From positions 1 to 6,632 of the forward strand of contig DAOWAH010000092.1 of the NCBI GenBank assembly GCA_030634675.1: DNA of 6,632 nt, written 5' to 3'. Shown here in pieces: positions 1-6,632 of the stretch. Each line of letters starts with the position of its first letter. The stretch's first letter is position 1. This DNA is from Fidelibacterota bacterium. GTDB lineage: Bacteria; Marinisomatota; Marinisomatia; Marinisomatales; TCS56. The notes under the pieces are model-generated. The model made no database searches, was not told the origin of the DNA, and saw only the letters and a program-made list of their open reading frames with translations. A program made the position numbers and the translations under genes.

Positions 1-206
1 CGATCAATGATCTCAAAGCGGCCCAAGCGGGTAGCTTCACTGGCGACAATTCCGGTTACTTGGGTGGCGATTTCCTCAAACCGCTCACTTGCGGTGGAGG
101 GCAGAATCAGCAGGCGCATTTTTTCTTCGGTGATATTCGGCTGTACCACTTGAGCCGAAATAAACAGTGGCAATAAAAATAGTGACAGTTGTATGATCTT
201 TTTCAT
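1..206 (-). CDS. Exported CsgG-like protein, N-terminal fragment (cut by window edge)
   Basis: An ATG at 206-204 opens a reading frame that runs off the left edge after 68 whole codons, so only the N-terminus is visible. It starts MKKIIQLSLFLLPLFISAQ, a typical Sec signal peptide with two lysines, a hydrophobic core and likely cleavage near Ala18. After a short linker comes a strand-helix-strand unit: a strand around residues 31-36 (MRLLILP), a helix around 41-60 and a second strand around 63-68 (RFEIID). This order matches the start of the CsgG/FlgO/LpoB-type fold and parallels the start of the domain in the gene at 3283-4308 (PIAVLTLEG, then RYQVVER). A GGGAAG ribosome binding site lies seven bases before the ATG. 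The family call is an inference from about 40 residues. It could be another periplasmic protein with an alpha/beta start. The gene lies 116 bases downstream of the ABC permease gene on the same strand. Confidence 0.6.
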   Translation of the reverse strand, partial: MKKIIQLSLFLLPLFISAQVVQPNITEEKMRLLILPSTASERFEEIATQVTGIVASEATRLGRFEIID

Positions 207-322
207 GTTATTGCTTCCCGAATTACAAACGGAATTTAAGACATCGATTTTTAATTAAAATACCATTATTGCTTACACTGTAACGGCTGATCCGTTTATG
301 TGACTGGCTGCACAGGTAGTGC
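207..322 (-). promoter_or_regulatory. Intergenic gap with AT-rich tract and weak hairpin
   Basis: This 116-base gap separates the permease stop from the CsgG-like start on the minus strand. Positions 245-275 are strongly AT-rich and are the likeliest place for a promoter of the leftward gene, but no convincing -35/-10 pair was recognised. A five-base-pair hairpin (AACGG at 282-286 with CCGTT at 292-296, loop CTGAT) sits 26 bases beyond the permease stop. It has no T-tract after it on the minus strand, so it does not qualify as an intrinsic terminator, and read-through from the permease operon remains possible. Confidence 0.25.
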
Positions 323-1096
323 TTACTGCTTGATCTTGCGACCGCTGCGCATTAGCAGCATGGCAGCCGCGGTAAAGATGATCGTCATTAATGCTGCCAT
401 CAGAAAGCTGACCGACGGTCGAGAATCGTAGACCCCGATTGTAGCGTAGCGGATACCGTTGATCATGTAGTAAATCGGATTGATGAAACTGATGGTTTGA
501 GCCCAGTCCGGCAGCATTTTAATGGAATAAAATATACCACCGAGAAAGCTAAGCGGTGTCAGGAAAAAATTATTCAGCATGGCCAGTTGATCCCATGTAT
601 CGGCCAGTTGCCCAAGTAGCAATCCCATACTGGCAAAGCACCAAGATACCAGAATAATAAATCCGATTGTTAAAACCGGGTGCTGTATGGGTAATCCCAC
701 CAGAGCCATGCCCAACAACATCACCAGAATTCCATTAACCGTCCCCCGTACCGTACCGCCTATTATGTACGCTAAACTCAGTTCCAGACTGGACAATGGA
801 GCGGTAAGAATATCGGGTAGTTGCTGAAGCAGCTTCATTTGCAGCATGGAAGAAGATGTATTGGCGCTGGCATTGGAAAGGGTGTTCATCATGATCAAGC
901 CGGGAATGATGAATAAAGTATAACTGACACCATCGATTTCTGCAATCCGCCGCTGTAGCGTAAAACCAAATACCAGAATGTACAGGGTTGACGATATCAG
1001 GCCCGGCAGAACAGTCTGGCGGTAAACTGAAAAAAAGCGCCCAACCTCACGCTGGATCAGGGTCCCTAATCCGATCCAGTTTATCCGGCCGGTCAT
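323..1096 (-). CDS. yadH: ABC-2 type exporter permease, YadH-like
   Basis: This is the membrane-spanning half of an ABC exporter, acting in the inner membrane with the ATPase encoded just upstream. The 257-residue product has the expected length for the YadH family. About six hydrophobic segments can be seen, roughly at residues 31-47, 58-76, 112-135, 140-162, 174-192 and 229-249. Family-like stretches include IIPGLIMMNTLSNA (63-76), LTAPLSSLEL (97-106), FLTPLSFLGGIFYS (178-191) and NPIYYMINGIRY (206-217), which I recall as close to E. coli YadH. The start was set at the ATG at 1096-1094: the same frame stays open further upstream (to 1261), but that part lies wholly within the ATPase gene, has no membrane-protein character, and this ATG has its own AAGGA site and an ATGA overlap with the ATPase stop. 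The substrate is unknown. Other ABC-2 exporters of the DrrB/NodJ type are the main alternative. Confidence 0.9.
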   Translation of the reverse strand: MTGRINWIGLGTLIQREVGRFFSVYRQTVLPGLISSTLYILVFGFTLQRRIAEIDGVSYTLFIIPGLIMMNTLSNASANTSSSMLQMKLLQQLPDILTAPLSSLELSLAYIIGGTVRGTVNGILVMLLGMALVGLPIQHPVLTIGFIILVSWCFASMGLLLGQLADTWDQLAMLNNFFLTPLSFLGGIFYSIKMLPDWAQTISFINPIYYMINGIRYATIGVYDSRPSVSFLMAALMTIIFTAAAMLLMRSGRKIKQ

Positions 1097-1109
1097 CGGT
1101 CGATTCCTT
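1093..1109 (-). promoter_or_regulatory. Ribosome binding site and ATGA stop-start overlap (ATPase/permease)
   Basis: On the minus strand, AAGGA (1109-1105) lies eight bases before the permease ATG (1096-1094), and that ATG overlaps the ATPase stop TGA (1095-1093). The ribosome binding site lies inside the final codons of the ATPase gene. This arrangement is typical of translational coupling and suggests near-equal synthesis of the two subunits. It also decides the permease start. Confidence 0.85.
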
Positions 1110-2025
1110 TGCCGGTCAGTGATAAAAACACATCTTCCAGGGATGATTTTTCGGTTTCGATGCGGTGGATATGGCAACCTTTTTCCACCAGAATTTTGAT
1201 TATATTGGGTAAGGCTTGCTCTGGTTCGCGCATCGTAAAATGAAGGCGTCCCTGGTCGCAATCGGTACAGGTGTATTCGCTAAGCAGGTCCGGTAGATCC
1301 TCGTGCCATCCGGAAAGATGAATAGTTACTCCGGAACGGCCCAATTCGCGGGTCAGTTGTTGGGGCTGGCCCTGCTTGATGATCTTGCCCTCATCAATTA
1401 TCGCCACTTCCTCGCAGAGTAATTCAGCCTCTTCGATATAGTGGGTAGTGAGCAAAATTGTTTTTCCGGCTTTGTGAAGCTCCCGTAAATAGTCCCATAA
1501 TTCATGGCGCAGTTCCACATCCACTCCGGCGGTCGGTTCATCCAGAATGATTATTTTTGGGTCATGAACCAGAGCTTTGGCTATTTGGTAGCGCCGTTTC
1601 ATTCCCCCGGATAATTGACGCAGGCGGGAATTCCGTTTTTTGCTAAGACCCAGCCGTTCTAACAGTTCATCGATTCGAGCTTGGGCCTGCCGCTTTGAAA
1701 TACCGTAGTATCCGGCCTGGAAAGCCAGCAGTTTTTCGATCGGGAAAAACCAGTCGATAGGTAATTCTTGAGCGGCAATCCCCAACTGAGCACGGGTAAA
1801 GCGGAAATCTTTTACTGTGTCCCGGCCAAATATATTGGTACTCCCTGCCTCACGGCGAACCAGCCCGGTTAAAATATTGATCGTGGTCGACTTCCCGGCC
1901 CCATTAGGACCCAGCAGTCCGTAAAACTGACCTTCCTCGATAATGATATCAACTCCCTGCAGGGCCTTGACACCGTTATAAGCCTTAGTCAGGCCCTGTA
2001 TTTCAATCGCTGGTGGTTTTATCAC
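1093..2025 (-). CDS. yadG: ABC transporter ATP-binding protein, YadG-like
   Basis: This is the cytoplasmic ATPase that drives the adjacent permease. Residue numbers here count from the upstream TTG at 2034; subtract three for the preferred GTG start at 2025-2023. Walker A GPNGAGKST is at 42-50, the Q-loop glutamine at 89, the signature LSGGMKRR at 141-148, Walker B IIILDEPTAGVD at 161-172 with catalytic Glu166, and the switch His198 in TTHY. All catalytic residues are present. A C-terminal extension of about 100 residues after the nucleotide-binding domain is usual for this exporter class. FQAGYYGI and PTAGVDVELR resemble YadG as I recall it. GTG is preferred because an AGGA site at 2039-2036 lies ten bases before it but only one base before the TTG. 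The gene overlaps the end of the upstream 120-residue gene and, by ATGA, the permease start. Confidence 0.92.
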   Translation of the reverse strand: MIKPPAIEIQGLTKAYNGVKALQGVDIIIEEGQFYGLLGPNGAGKSTTINILTGLVRREAGSTNIFGRDTVKDFRFTRAQLGIAAQELPIDWFFPIEKLLAFQAGYYGISKRQAQARIDELLERLGLSKKRNSRLRQLSGGMKRRYQIAKALVHDPKIIILDEPTAGVDVELRHELWDYLRELHKAGKTILLTTHYIEEAELLCEEVAIIDEGKIIKQGQPQQLTRELGRSGVTIHLSGWHEDLPDLLSEYTCTDCDQGRLHFTMREPEQALPNIIKILVEKGCHIHRIETEKSSLEDVFLSLTGKGIDR

Positions 2026-2365
2026 TAATTTCAAATCCTATTTGGTGTTCAAAGGGACTCGGGAAATCAAAACCTTCCACTTTTGGAAAGTGGACGATAG
2101 AAGCAACGAAATTCCAGGGAATCAAAACGGTTGCCACAACTGTTTGAAATTTAAGACTCTTTGGCACTTTCCCAGCCTTGATATCCTTATCCTTGGGTAA
2201 TTGGGGGATTTTTAATCCGGGATGTTCGATCCACAGGCCGTATTCATCATAACCCTTGATTCTAGTGTAGATTGAGTTCTGGCTTAATCCCAAGTCTTTC
2301 AGGGGTTCGGGCTTATCCAATATCAATAGAACAATATCATCAACTACATTTTCGATTTTCATCAT
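2003..2365 (-). CDS. Unknown 120-residue cytoplasmic protein, first gene of the ABC exporter operon
   Basis: I do not recognise this protein by name. It has no signal peptide and no membrane segment, so it should be cytoplasmic. It begins with two ATG codons (2365-2363 and 2362-2360). AAGGG at 2380-2376 is ten bases before the first, which favours that one. Predicted strands cluster around residues 8-16 (VVDDIVLLI), 32-37, 43-48 (GLWIEH), 74-82 and 86-92 (FVASIVH), with a lysine-rich linker around 58-72 and a conserved-looking C-terminal stretch GFDFPSPFEHQIGFE at 98-112. The order of strands and the pattern IKGYDEYGLWIEH followed by VLIPWNFVASIVHF recall the Sm1/Sm2 layout of Hfq/LSm small beta-barrels; this is inference only. 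Its 3' end overlaps the ATPase gene by 23 bases from the GTG start, which supports a real gene co-expressed with the exporter, perhaps as a regulator or accessory factor. Confidence 0.7.
   Translation of the reverse strand: MMKIENVVDDIVLLILDKPEPLKDLGLSQNSIYTRIKGYDEYGLWIEHPGLKIPQLPKDKDIKAGKVPKSLKFQTVVATVLIPWNFVASIVHFPKVEGFDFPSPFEHQIGFEISDKTTSD
2023..2039 (-). promoter_or_regulatory. Ribosome binding site that decides the ATPase start
   Basis: On the minus strand AGGA (2039-2036) is followed after ten bases by GTG (2025-2023). An in-frame TTG at 2034-2032 is only one base from the AGGA and therefore a poor candidate. The site lies within the coding sequence of the preceding small gene, so ribosomes finishing that gene at 2003 pass over it. 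Confidence 0.55.
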
Positions 2366-2523
2366 AATTATGGTACCCTTAGGTAATCAATCAAATTAAA
2401 ACTGGCTTTTTTAGTATCTTGAGCCAAACATTCCAATGGTTAAAATTATCGACCTGTGAAATAAACTCAAGCTTTATTTTAGTACACGAAGGATTTAACA
2501 GATCATAAAACAACGGAGGAAGT
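2366..2523. promoter_or_regulatory. Divergent AT-rich promoter region
   Basis: This 158-base gap separates the leftward exporter operon from the rightward gene at 2524 and must hold start signals for both. On the plus strand the best candidate pair is TTGAGC (2419-2424) and TAAAAT (2441-2446) with a 16-base spacer, matching the sigma-70 consensus at four and five of six positions; it would give a leader of about 70 bases. For the minus strand no good pair was recognised. A six-base inverted repeat, CTTGAG (2418-2423) with CTCAAG (2466-2471), overlaps the candidate -35 but is short enough to be chance. No riboswitch or terminator was seen. Confidence 0.35.
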
Positions 2524-2526
2524 ATG
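2515..2526 (+). promoter_or_regulatory. Strong Shine-Dalgarno site before the exported protein gene
   Basis: GGAGGA at 2515-2520 is followed by the ATG at 2524-2526. This near-perfect anti-16S match fixes the start, though the spacing is short (three bases from the last A, four from GGAGG). It suggests efficient translation of the exported protein. Confidence 0.75.
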
Positions 2527-3093
2527 ATTAACAGAACCATTGTACTTATTATCATGCTATTTTGTGCTGCTCAAGCCGCCGATGTGTCGGTTGTTATTAC
2601 TGAGAAAACGGTCAATGATTTTATCGCTGCCGTTGGTCCGGTTTCTGGCAAAGGCAAGAGCAGTGGGGTCAAATATAAATGGAAAGTCAAGAAAGCCAGT
2701 TTTGATTTCGAACCTGGTTCGGCAACCTTCTTGGCTACGGTGGATTTGGATGCCGGTATCTTCAAATTCAGTGACAAGCTAAAGAGCAAGGTCAATGTGA
2801 CTTTCGATGTCGAGAAAAACAAGATTTTGATGGAAGTCGAAAAGGCAATTTTCAAGATATATATCAAAGTTCTGGGTAAAAAAATAAAGGTCGGGCAAGT
2901 AGATATAGCTAAATATTATAAGCCGAAATTCGAATTTAATGGACCTCAGCCGGTGCAGAAGACAATTGAAATGCAAACCTCAAAATCGAAGACCAGGAGT
3001 ATCACCGTAACCACTATCTCCCAGGAGCTGGTGCTGGAAAAAGACCAGATCCGCGTATCGGTCGATTTGGCCTATGCCGGAACAGATAAGTAA
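2524..3093 (+). CDS. Exported beta-rich protein of unknown function
   Basis: The 189-residue product begins MINRTIVLIIMLFCAAQA, a Sec signal peptide with cleavage expected after Ala18 (AQA before AD). Cys14 lies within the hydrophobic core and is preceded by Phe, so it is not a lipoprotein signal. The mature part of about 171 residues has no membrane segment and is lysine-rich. A helix around residues 26-36 (TEKTVNDFIAA) is followed by long alternating strands, for example KASFDFEPGSATFLATVDLDA (about 57-77), VNVTFDVEKNKILMEVEKA (90-108) and FKIYIKVLGKKIKVGQVDI (110-128). One helix followed by extended amphipathic strands resembles small TULIP/DUF1439-like periplasmic lipid-binding proteins such as YceB, but no diagnostic motif confirms that. 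The last part, about 145-185, is again strand-rich. The start is set by GGAGGA at 2515-2520. It is transcribed divergently from the ABC exporter operon; a link to that exporter is only a guess. Confidence 0.75.
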   Translation: MINRTIVLIIMLFCAAQAADVSVVITEKTVNDFIAAVGPVSGKGKSSGVKYKWKVKKASFDFEPGSATFLATVDLDAGIFKFSDKLKSKVNVTFDVEKNKILMEVEKAIFKIYIKVLGKKIKVGQVDIAKYYKPKFEFNGPQPVQKTIEMQTSKSKTRSITVTTISQELVLEKDQIRVSVDLAYAGTDK

Positions 3094-3282
3094 ATTGTGA
3101 TAAATTACGCTTGGCAATCGGCACGAATTATTACCTTAAGTGGTATTTAATCCGCCTTCGCGGACAACTACGGCGGACGAGAAGGGGCAGGTTAAATTCC
3201 TCGCTGCTTGCGGCGGAATAGTGGGGCTATGGCTTGCCATGAGGTTCATACCATTGAATTAGTAAACGGGATCACGAACAGA
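3094..3282 (+). other. Non-coding gap before the CsgG-like gene
   Basis: This 189-base gap carries no convincing gene. The downstream reading frame stays open back to 3208, but the product of that stretch has no signal-peptide character and overlaps the inverted repeats, so it was not counted as coding. The gap contains a block of GC-rich inverted repeats (3151-3219) and a small ATGG-CTTG-CCAT hairpin (3229-3240). No T-tract follows either hairpin, so neither looks like a terminator for the preceding gene. No clear sigma-70 promoter was recognised. Confidence 0.5.
3151..3219. repeat. GC-rich inverted repeats, possible REP-like element
   Basis: TCCGCC at 3151-3156 pairs with GGCGGA at 3172-3177. 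A nested TCCGC (3151-3155) pairs with GCGGA (3160-3164) around the loop CTTC. These are alternative structures that share one arm. A second imperfect stem follows: ATTCC (3196-3200) with GGAAT (3215-3219) and an inner CGC/GCG pairing around TGCTT. The block stands out because its flanks are AT-richer. Repeated use of the TCCGC/GCGGA core is like dispersed extragenic palindromes of many bacteria; only one copy is visible here, so its repeat nature is inferred. Confidence 0.4.
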
Positions 3283-4308
3283 ATGAAAATTAGATTAACT
3301 GTACTCACCCTACTTATCGGATTTAGCAACGGTCAAACTGCGGTTGACTCAACCGGTCAGGATCGCCCAGCATTAGCGCTGCCAATTGCTGTTCTGACAT
3401 TAGAGGGTCGGGGGGTTTCGGCCCAGGAAGCGGATATCCTGACGGAGCGCCTCCGTTCCAACCTGGTTCAGAATGGGCGTTATCAAGTAGTGGAACGCTC
3501 ACAGATGGAAGCGATTCTCAAGGAACAGGGTTTTCAACAATCAGGTTGTTCAACCAATGAATGTCTGGTACAGGCGGGCATGATCCTGGGTGTCGAGCAG
3601 ATGGTAGGAGGTACTGTGGGCCGGATCGGTACCAGTTATACCATGGATGTGCGTCTCTTCGATGTGGAGTCGGCCCAAATACTGAAGGCTGTTTCCCGTG
3701 ATTACTCCGGACCGATCGATGGACTATTGGAGATCACAGCGGAAATTACTAGAGAGCTGGCAGGGGATCATAACCCATCGCCATTGTCCCCACGCCGCAC
3801 GGACCATATGATGATGCTTTCTGATGAGACGGTGGAACAGGGCTTGGACGTATTAAAAAATATTTTGACCTCGGTTGGCGAAGCGATCGATACAACTGCT
3901 AGCAGCGTGGCTAAAAGACTTAAGCCCAAACCCCGGGATCCTGATATTAAGGCCGGTCGGGATCAGGGGCGTCTGGATGCTCAGGACTACCAACGGCGAT
4001 TCATCTGGTTTTTACCGACCCTTGCTGCATCAACCGGAATGTTGTACAGCTATGAGAATGAGACGGATGAAGATCAAATTACAGCCGGTATACTGGCTGG
4101 CTTGGCAGCAAAGATTATCGTAGAGCTGGTGGCTGGTGATCCCCGCTTGCCTGATCATCTGGTCCGGAAGATAAGTTCTCAATCAACGGTGTATCAGGAT
4201 AATTACCGACAATCTTGGCTCAAGGAAGTAAAAAAGATCCGTAGCAATCGCGCGGATAGTGGTTGCTTGTTGGGTCTGGCTGTGGGTTATGCGGCCTTAC
4301 ACTACTAG
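3283..4308 (+). CDS. Exported CsgG-like protein with C-terminal module
   Basis: The 341-residue product starts MKIRLTVLTLLIGFSNG, a signal peptide probably cleaved near residue 17. There is no lipobox cysteine, unlike true CsgG. Residues about 34-160 form a CsgG/FlgO-like domain: strand PIAVLTLEG (34-42), helix AQEADILTERLRSNL (47-61), strand RYQVVER (66-72), helix to FQQ, a Cys pair CSTNEC (89-94), then LGVEQMVGGTVGRIG (102-116) and YTMDVRLFDVESAQIL (119-134). The cysteines could form a disulfide. A linker is followed by a second module with GRDQGRLDAQ (225-234), hydrophobic glycine-rich segments around 242-253 and 266-283, a YQDNYRQSWLKEVKKIRS helix (304-321) and a terminal GCLLGLAVGYAALHY (327-341). 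The start is chosen for the signal peptide; the ribosome binding site is weak. A role in the envelope or outer-membrane assembly is inferred from the fold. The gene ends 12 bases from the convergent PAP2 gene. Confidence 0.82.
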   Translation: MKIRLTVLTLLIGFSNGQTAVDSTGQDRPALALPIAVLTLEGRGVSAQEADILTERLRSNLVQNGRYQVVERSQMEAILKEQGFQQSGCSTNECLVQAGMILGVEQMVGGTVGRIGTSYTMDVRLFDVESAQILKAVSRDYSGPIDGLLEITAEITRELAGDHNPSPLSPRRTDHMMMLSDETVEQGLDVLKNILTSVGEAIDTTASSVAKRLKPKPRDPDIKAGRDQGRLDAQDYQRRFIWFLPTLAASTGMLYSYENETDEDQITAGILAGLAAKIIVELVAGDPRLPDHLVRKISSQSTVYQDNYRQSWLKEVKKIRSNRADSGCLLGLAVGYAALHY

Positions 4309-4320
4309 AACTGAGGCCCG

Positions 4321-4938
4321 TCAGAGCACATAGCCGATTCGAATACGTGCCAGACCTGGTTCACCGGTAGTTTTTGACCAGGCGTCTTCTGCTACGATTT
4401 CATTTACAAGGTAGCCAACCAGCCCTCCCAAAAGCATGCCAGCCATGACGTCGCTGACATAATGGTTACCAACATAAATCTGACTATAACAGGACAAAAG
4501 GGCAAATCCAGCCATAAGGGGCGTGTAGCGGGGATATTGCAAACTGATTAGGGTAGCATAAGCTGCCGATGAAGCAGTGTGCCCCGATGGAAATGACGGC
4601 GTTATCCGGGTATTCCACATTCGTGGTTGGTAGGTACGCACGGGACGGGGCCGGCCAATCAGGTATTTTAATCCGGCGGTAAGGACTTGGGTGCTGATTA
4701 ACGTGATTGCAATCGATTGGAAACTATCAGTATCAGCATCCAGTCTGAAATAGAAAGCATTGCCCACTTCAACCGCCGGGGTCAGCAGGGAAACCGATTC
4801 AAACAGGTAGTCCGCATGGGGATAGTTATTACTGCCCTGGAGGCTCAGAGACAGGCTGGTATCCAGGGCGCGCCAGTCAGTAGCCGATAGCGAAGTAAAT
4901 AACAGCAACAAAGACAGGAAGAAAGCTGTTTTTTGCAT
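4321..4938 (-). CDS. Exported PAP2-superfamily phosphatase, motif C3 arginine replaced by Gln
   Basis: The family (type 2 phosphatidic acid phosphatase) removes phosphate from lipid phosphates or pyrophosphates, with the active site facing the periplasm. The 205-residue product begins with a signal peptide, MQKTAFFLSLLLLFTSLSA, probably cleaved after Ala19. Motif C1 is K91 through R98-P99 (KYLIGRPRP), motif C2 is PSGH at 117-120, and motif C3 is S152-Q153 through H159 and D163 (SQIYVGNHYVSD). The nucleophile His159, acid/base His120 and Asp163 are present, but the C3 arginine, expected at 153, is Gln (CAG at 4482-4480). Hydrophobic segments lie around 121-134, 140-151 and 164-178. An AGGG site precedes the ATG (4938-4936), and the gene starts 13 bases after the ligA stop, so the two are probably co-transcribed. 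Undecaprenyl-pyrophosphate or phosphatidylglycerol-phosphate are possible substrates, but none can be assigned. Confidence 0.88.
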   Translation of the reverse strand: MQKTAFFLSLLLLFTSLSATDWRALDTSLSLSLQGSNNYPHADYLFESVSLLTPAVEVGNAFYFRLDADTDSFQSIAITLISTQVLTAGLKYLIGRPRPVRTYQPRMWNTRITPSFPSGHTASSAAYATLISLQYPRYTPLMAGFALLSCYSQIYVGNHYVSDVMAGMLLGGLVGYLVNEIVAEDAWSKTTGEPGLARIRIGYVL

Positions 4939-4951
4939 TAGCCGCCCTGAA

Positions 4952-6632
<1,681 letters not shown>

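Noticed and set aside
282..296. Hairpin downstream of the permease as an intrinsic terminator
   Set aside because: The stem is only five base pairs and no T-tract follows on the minus strand.
1097..1261. An upstream extension of the permease reading frame by 55 residues
   Set aside because: It lies wholly inside the ATPase gene in another frame, gives a charged, proline- and arginine-rich stretch unlike a permease N-terminus, and the ATG at 1096 has its own AAGGA site.
2418..2471. CTTGAG/CTCAAG inverted repeat as an operator
   Set aside because: Six-base arms 42 bases apart are expected by chance in a region of this length; it is mentioned only as part of the promoter region.
2571..2976. 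Minus-strand open frames opposite the exported protein gene
   Set aside because: They are antisense to a gene with a signal peptide and a strong ribosome binding site, and have no sensible start signal of their own.
3208..3282. An upstream extension of the CsgG-like gene by 25 residues
   Set aside because: It would bury the signal peptide inside the protein and its beginning falls in the inverted-repeat block.

Overview
The window looks like chromosomal core and accessory sequence from a Gram-negative-type (two-membrane) bacterium. Four products carry N-terminal export signals, and two of these resemble the CsgG/curli-assembly fold. GC content looks intermediate (not counted). The combination of CsgG-like proteins bearing a particular C-terminal module, a YadGH-type ABC exporter and NAD+-dependent DNA ligase would fit a lineage of the Fibrobacteres-Chlorobi-Bacteroidetes neighbourhood, such as Marinimicrobia or Calditrichota. 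That placement is an inference from protein style and was not tested. No phage, transposon, CRISPR, tRNA or rRNA signal was seen.

Layout, left to right. (1) Positions 1-206, minus strand: the N-terminal 68 codons of an exported CsgG-like protein, cut by the window edge. (2) Positions 323-2365, minus strand: a tightly packed three-gene operon of a 120-residue unknown protein, a YadG-like ABC ATPase and a YadH-like ABC-2 permease. Each junction overlaps: 23 bases at the first, if GTG at 2025 is the start, and an ATGA overlap at the second. (3) Positions 2366-2523: a divergent AT-rich control region. (4) Positions 2524-3093, plus strand: an exported, lysine-rich, beta-rich protein of unknown function. 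(5) Positions 3094-3282: a non-coding gap with GC-rich inverted repeats that resemble a dispersed repeat. (6) Positions 3283-4308, plus strand: an exported CsgG-like protein with an additional C-terminal module. (7) Positions 4321-6632, minus strand: NAD+-dependent DNA ligase ligA (5' end outside the window), followed 13 bases later by an exported PAP2-type phosphatase, probably co-transcribed.

Working together: the ATPase and permease form one inner-membrane exporter of unknown substrate, and the small protein is encoded first in the same message, so it is the best candidate for a system-specific partner or regulator. The envelope theme (exporter, exported beta-rich protein, two CsgG-like proteins, exported PAP2 phosphatase) is consistent across the window, but a single functional system cannot be shown. 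LigA is housekeeping. The points most worth a second look are the unknown 120-residue protein with an Sm/Hfq-like strand pattern, the PAP2 protein with Gln in place of the motif C3 arginine, the two-part CsgG-like protein, and the GC-rich repeat ahead of it.
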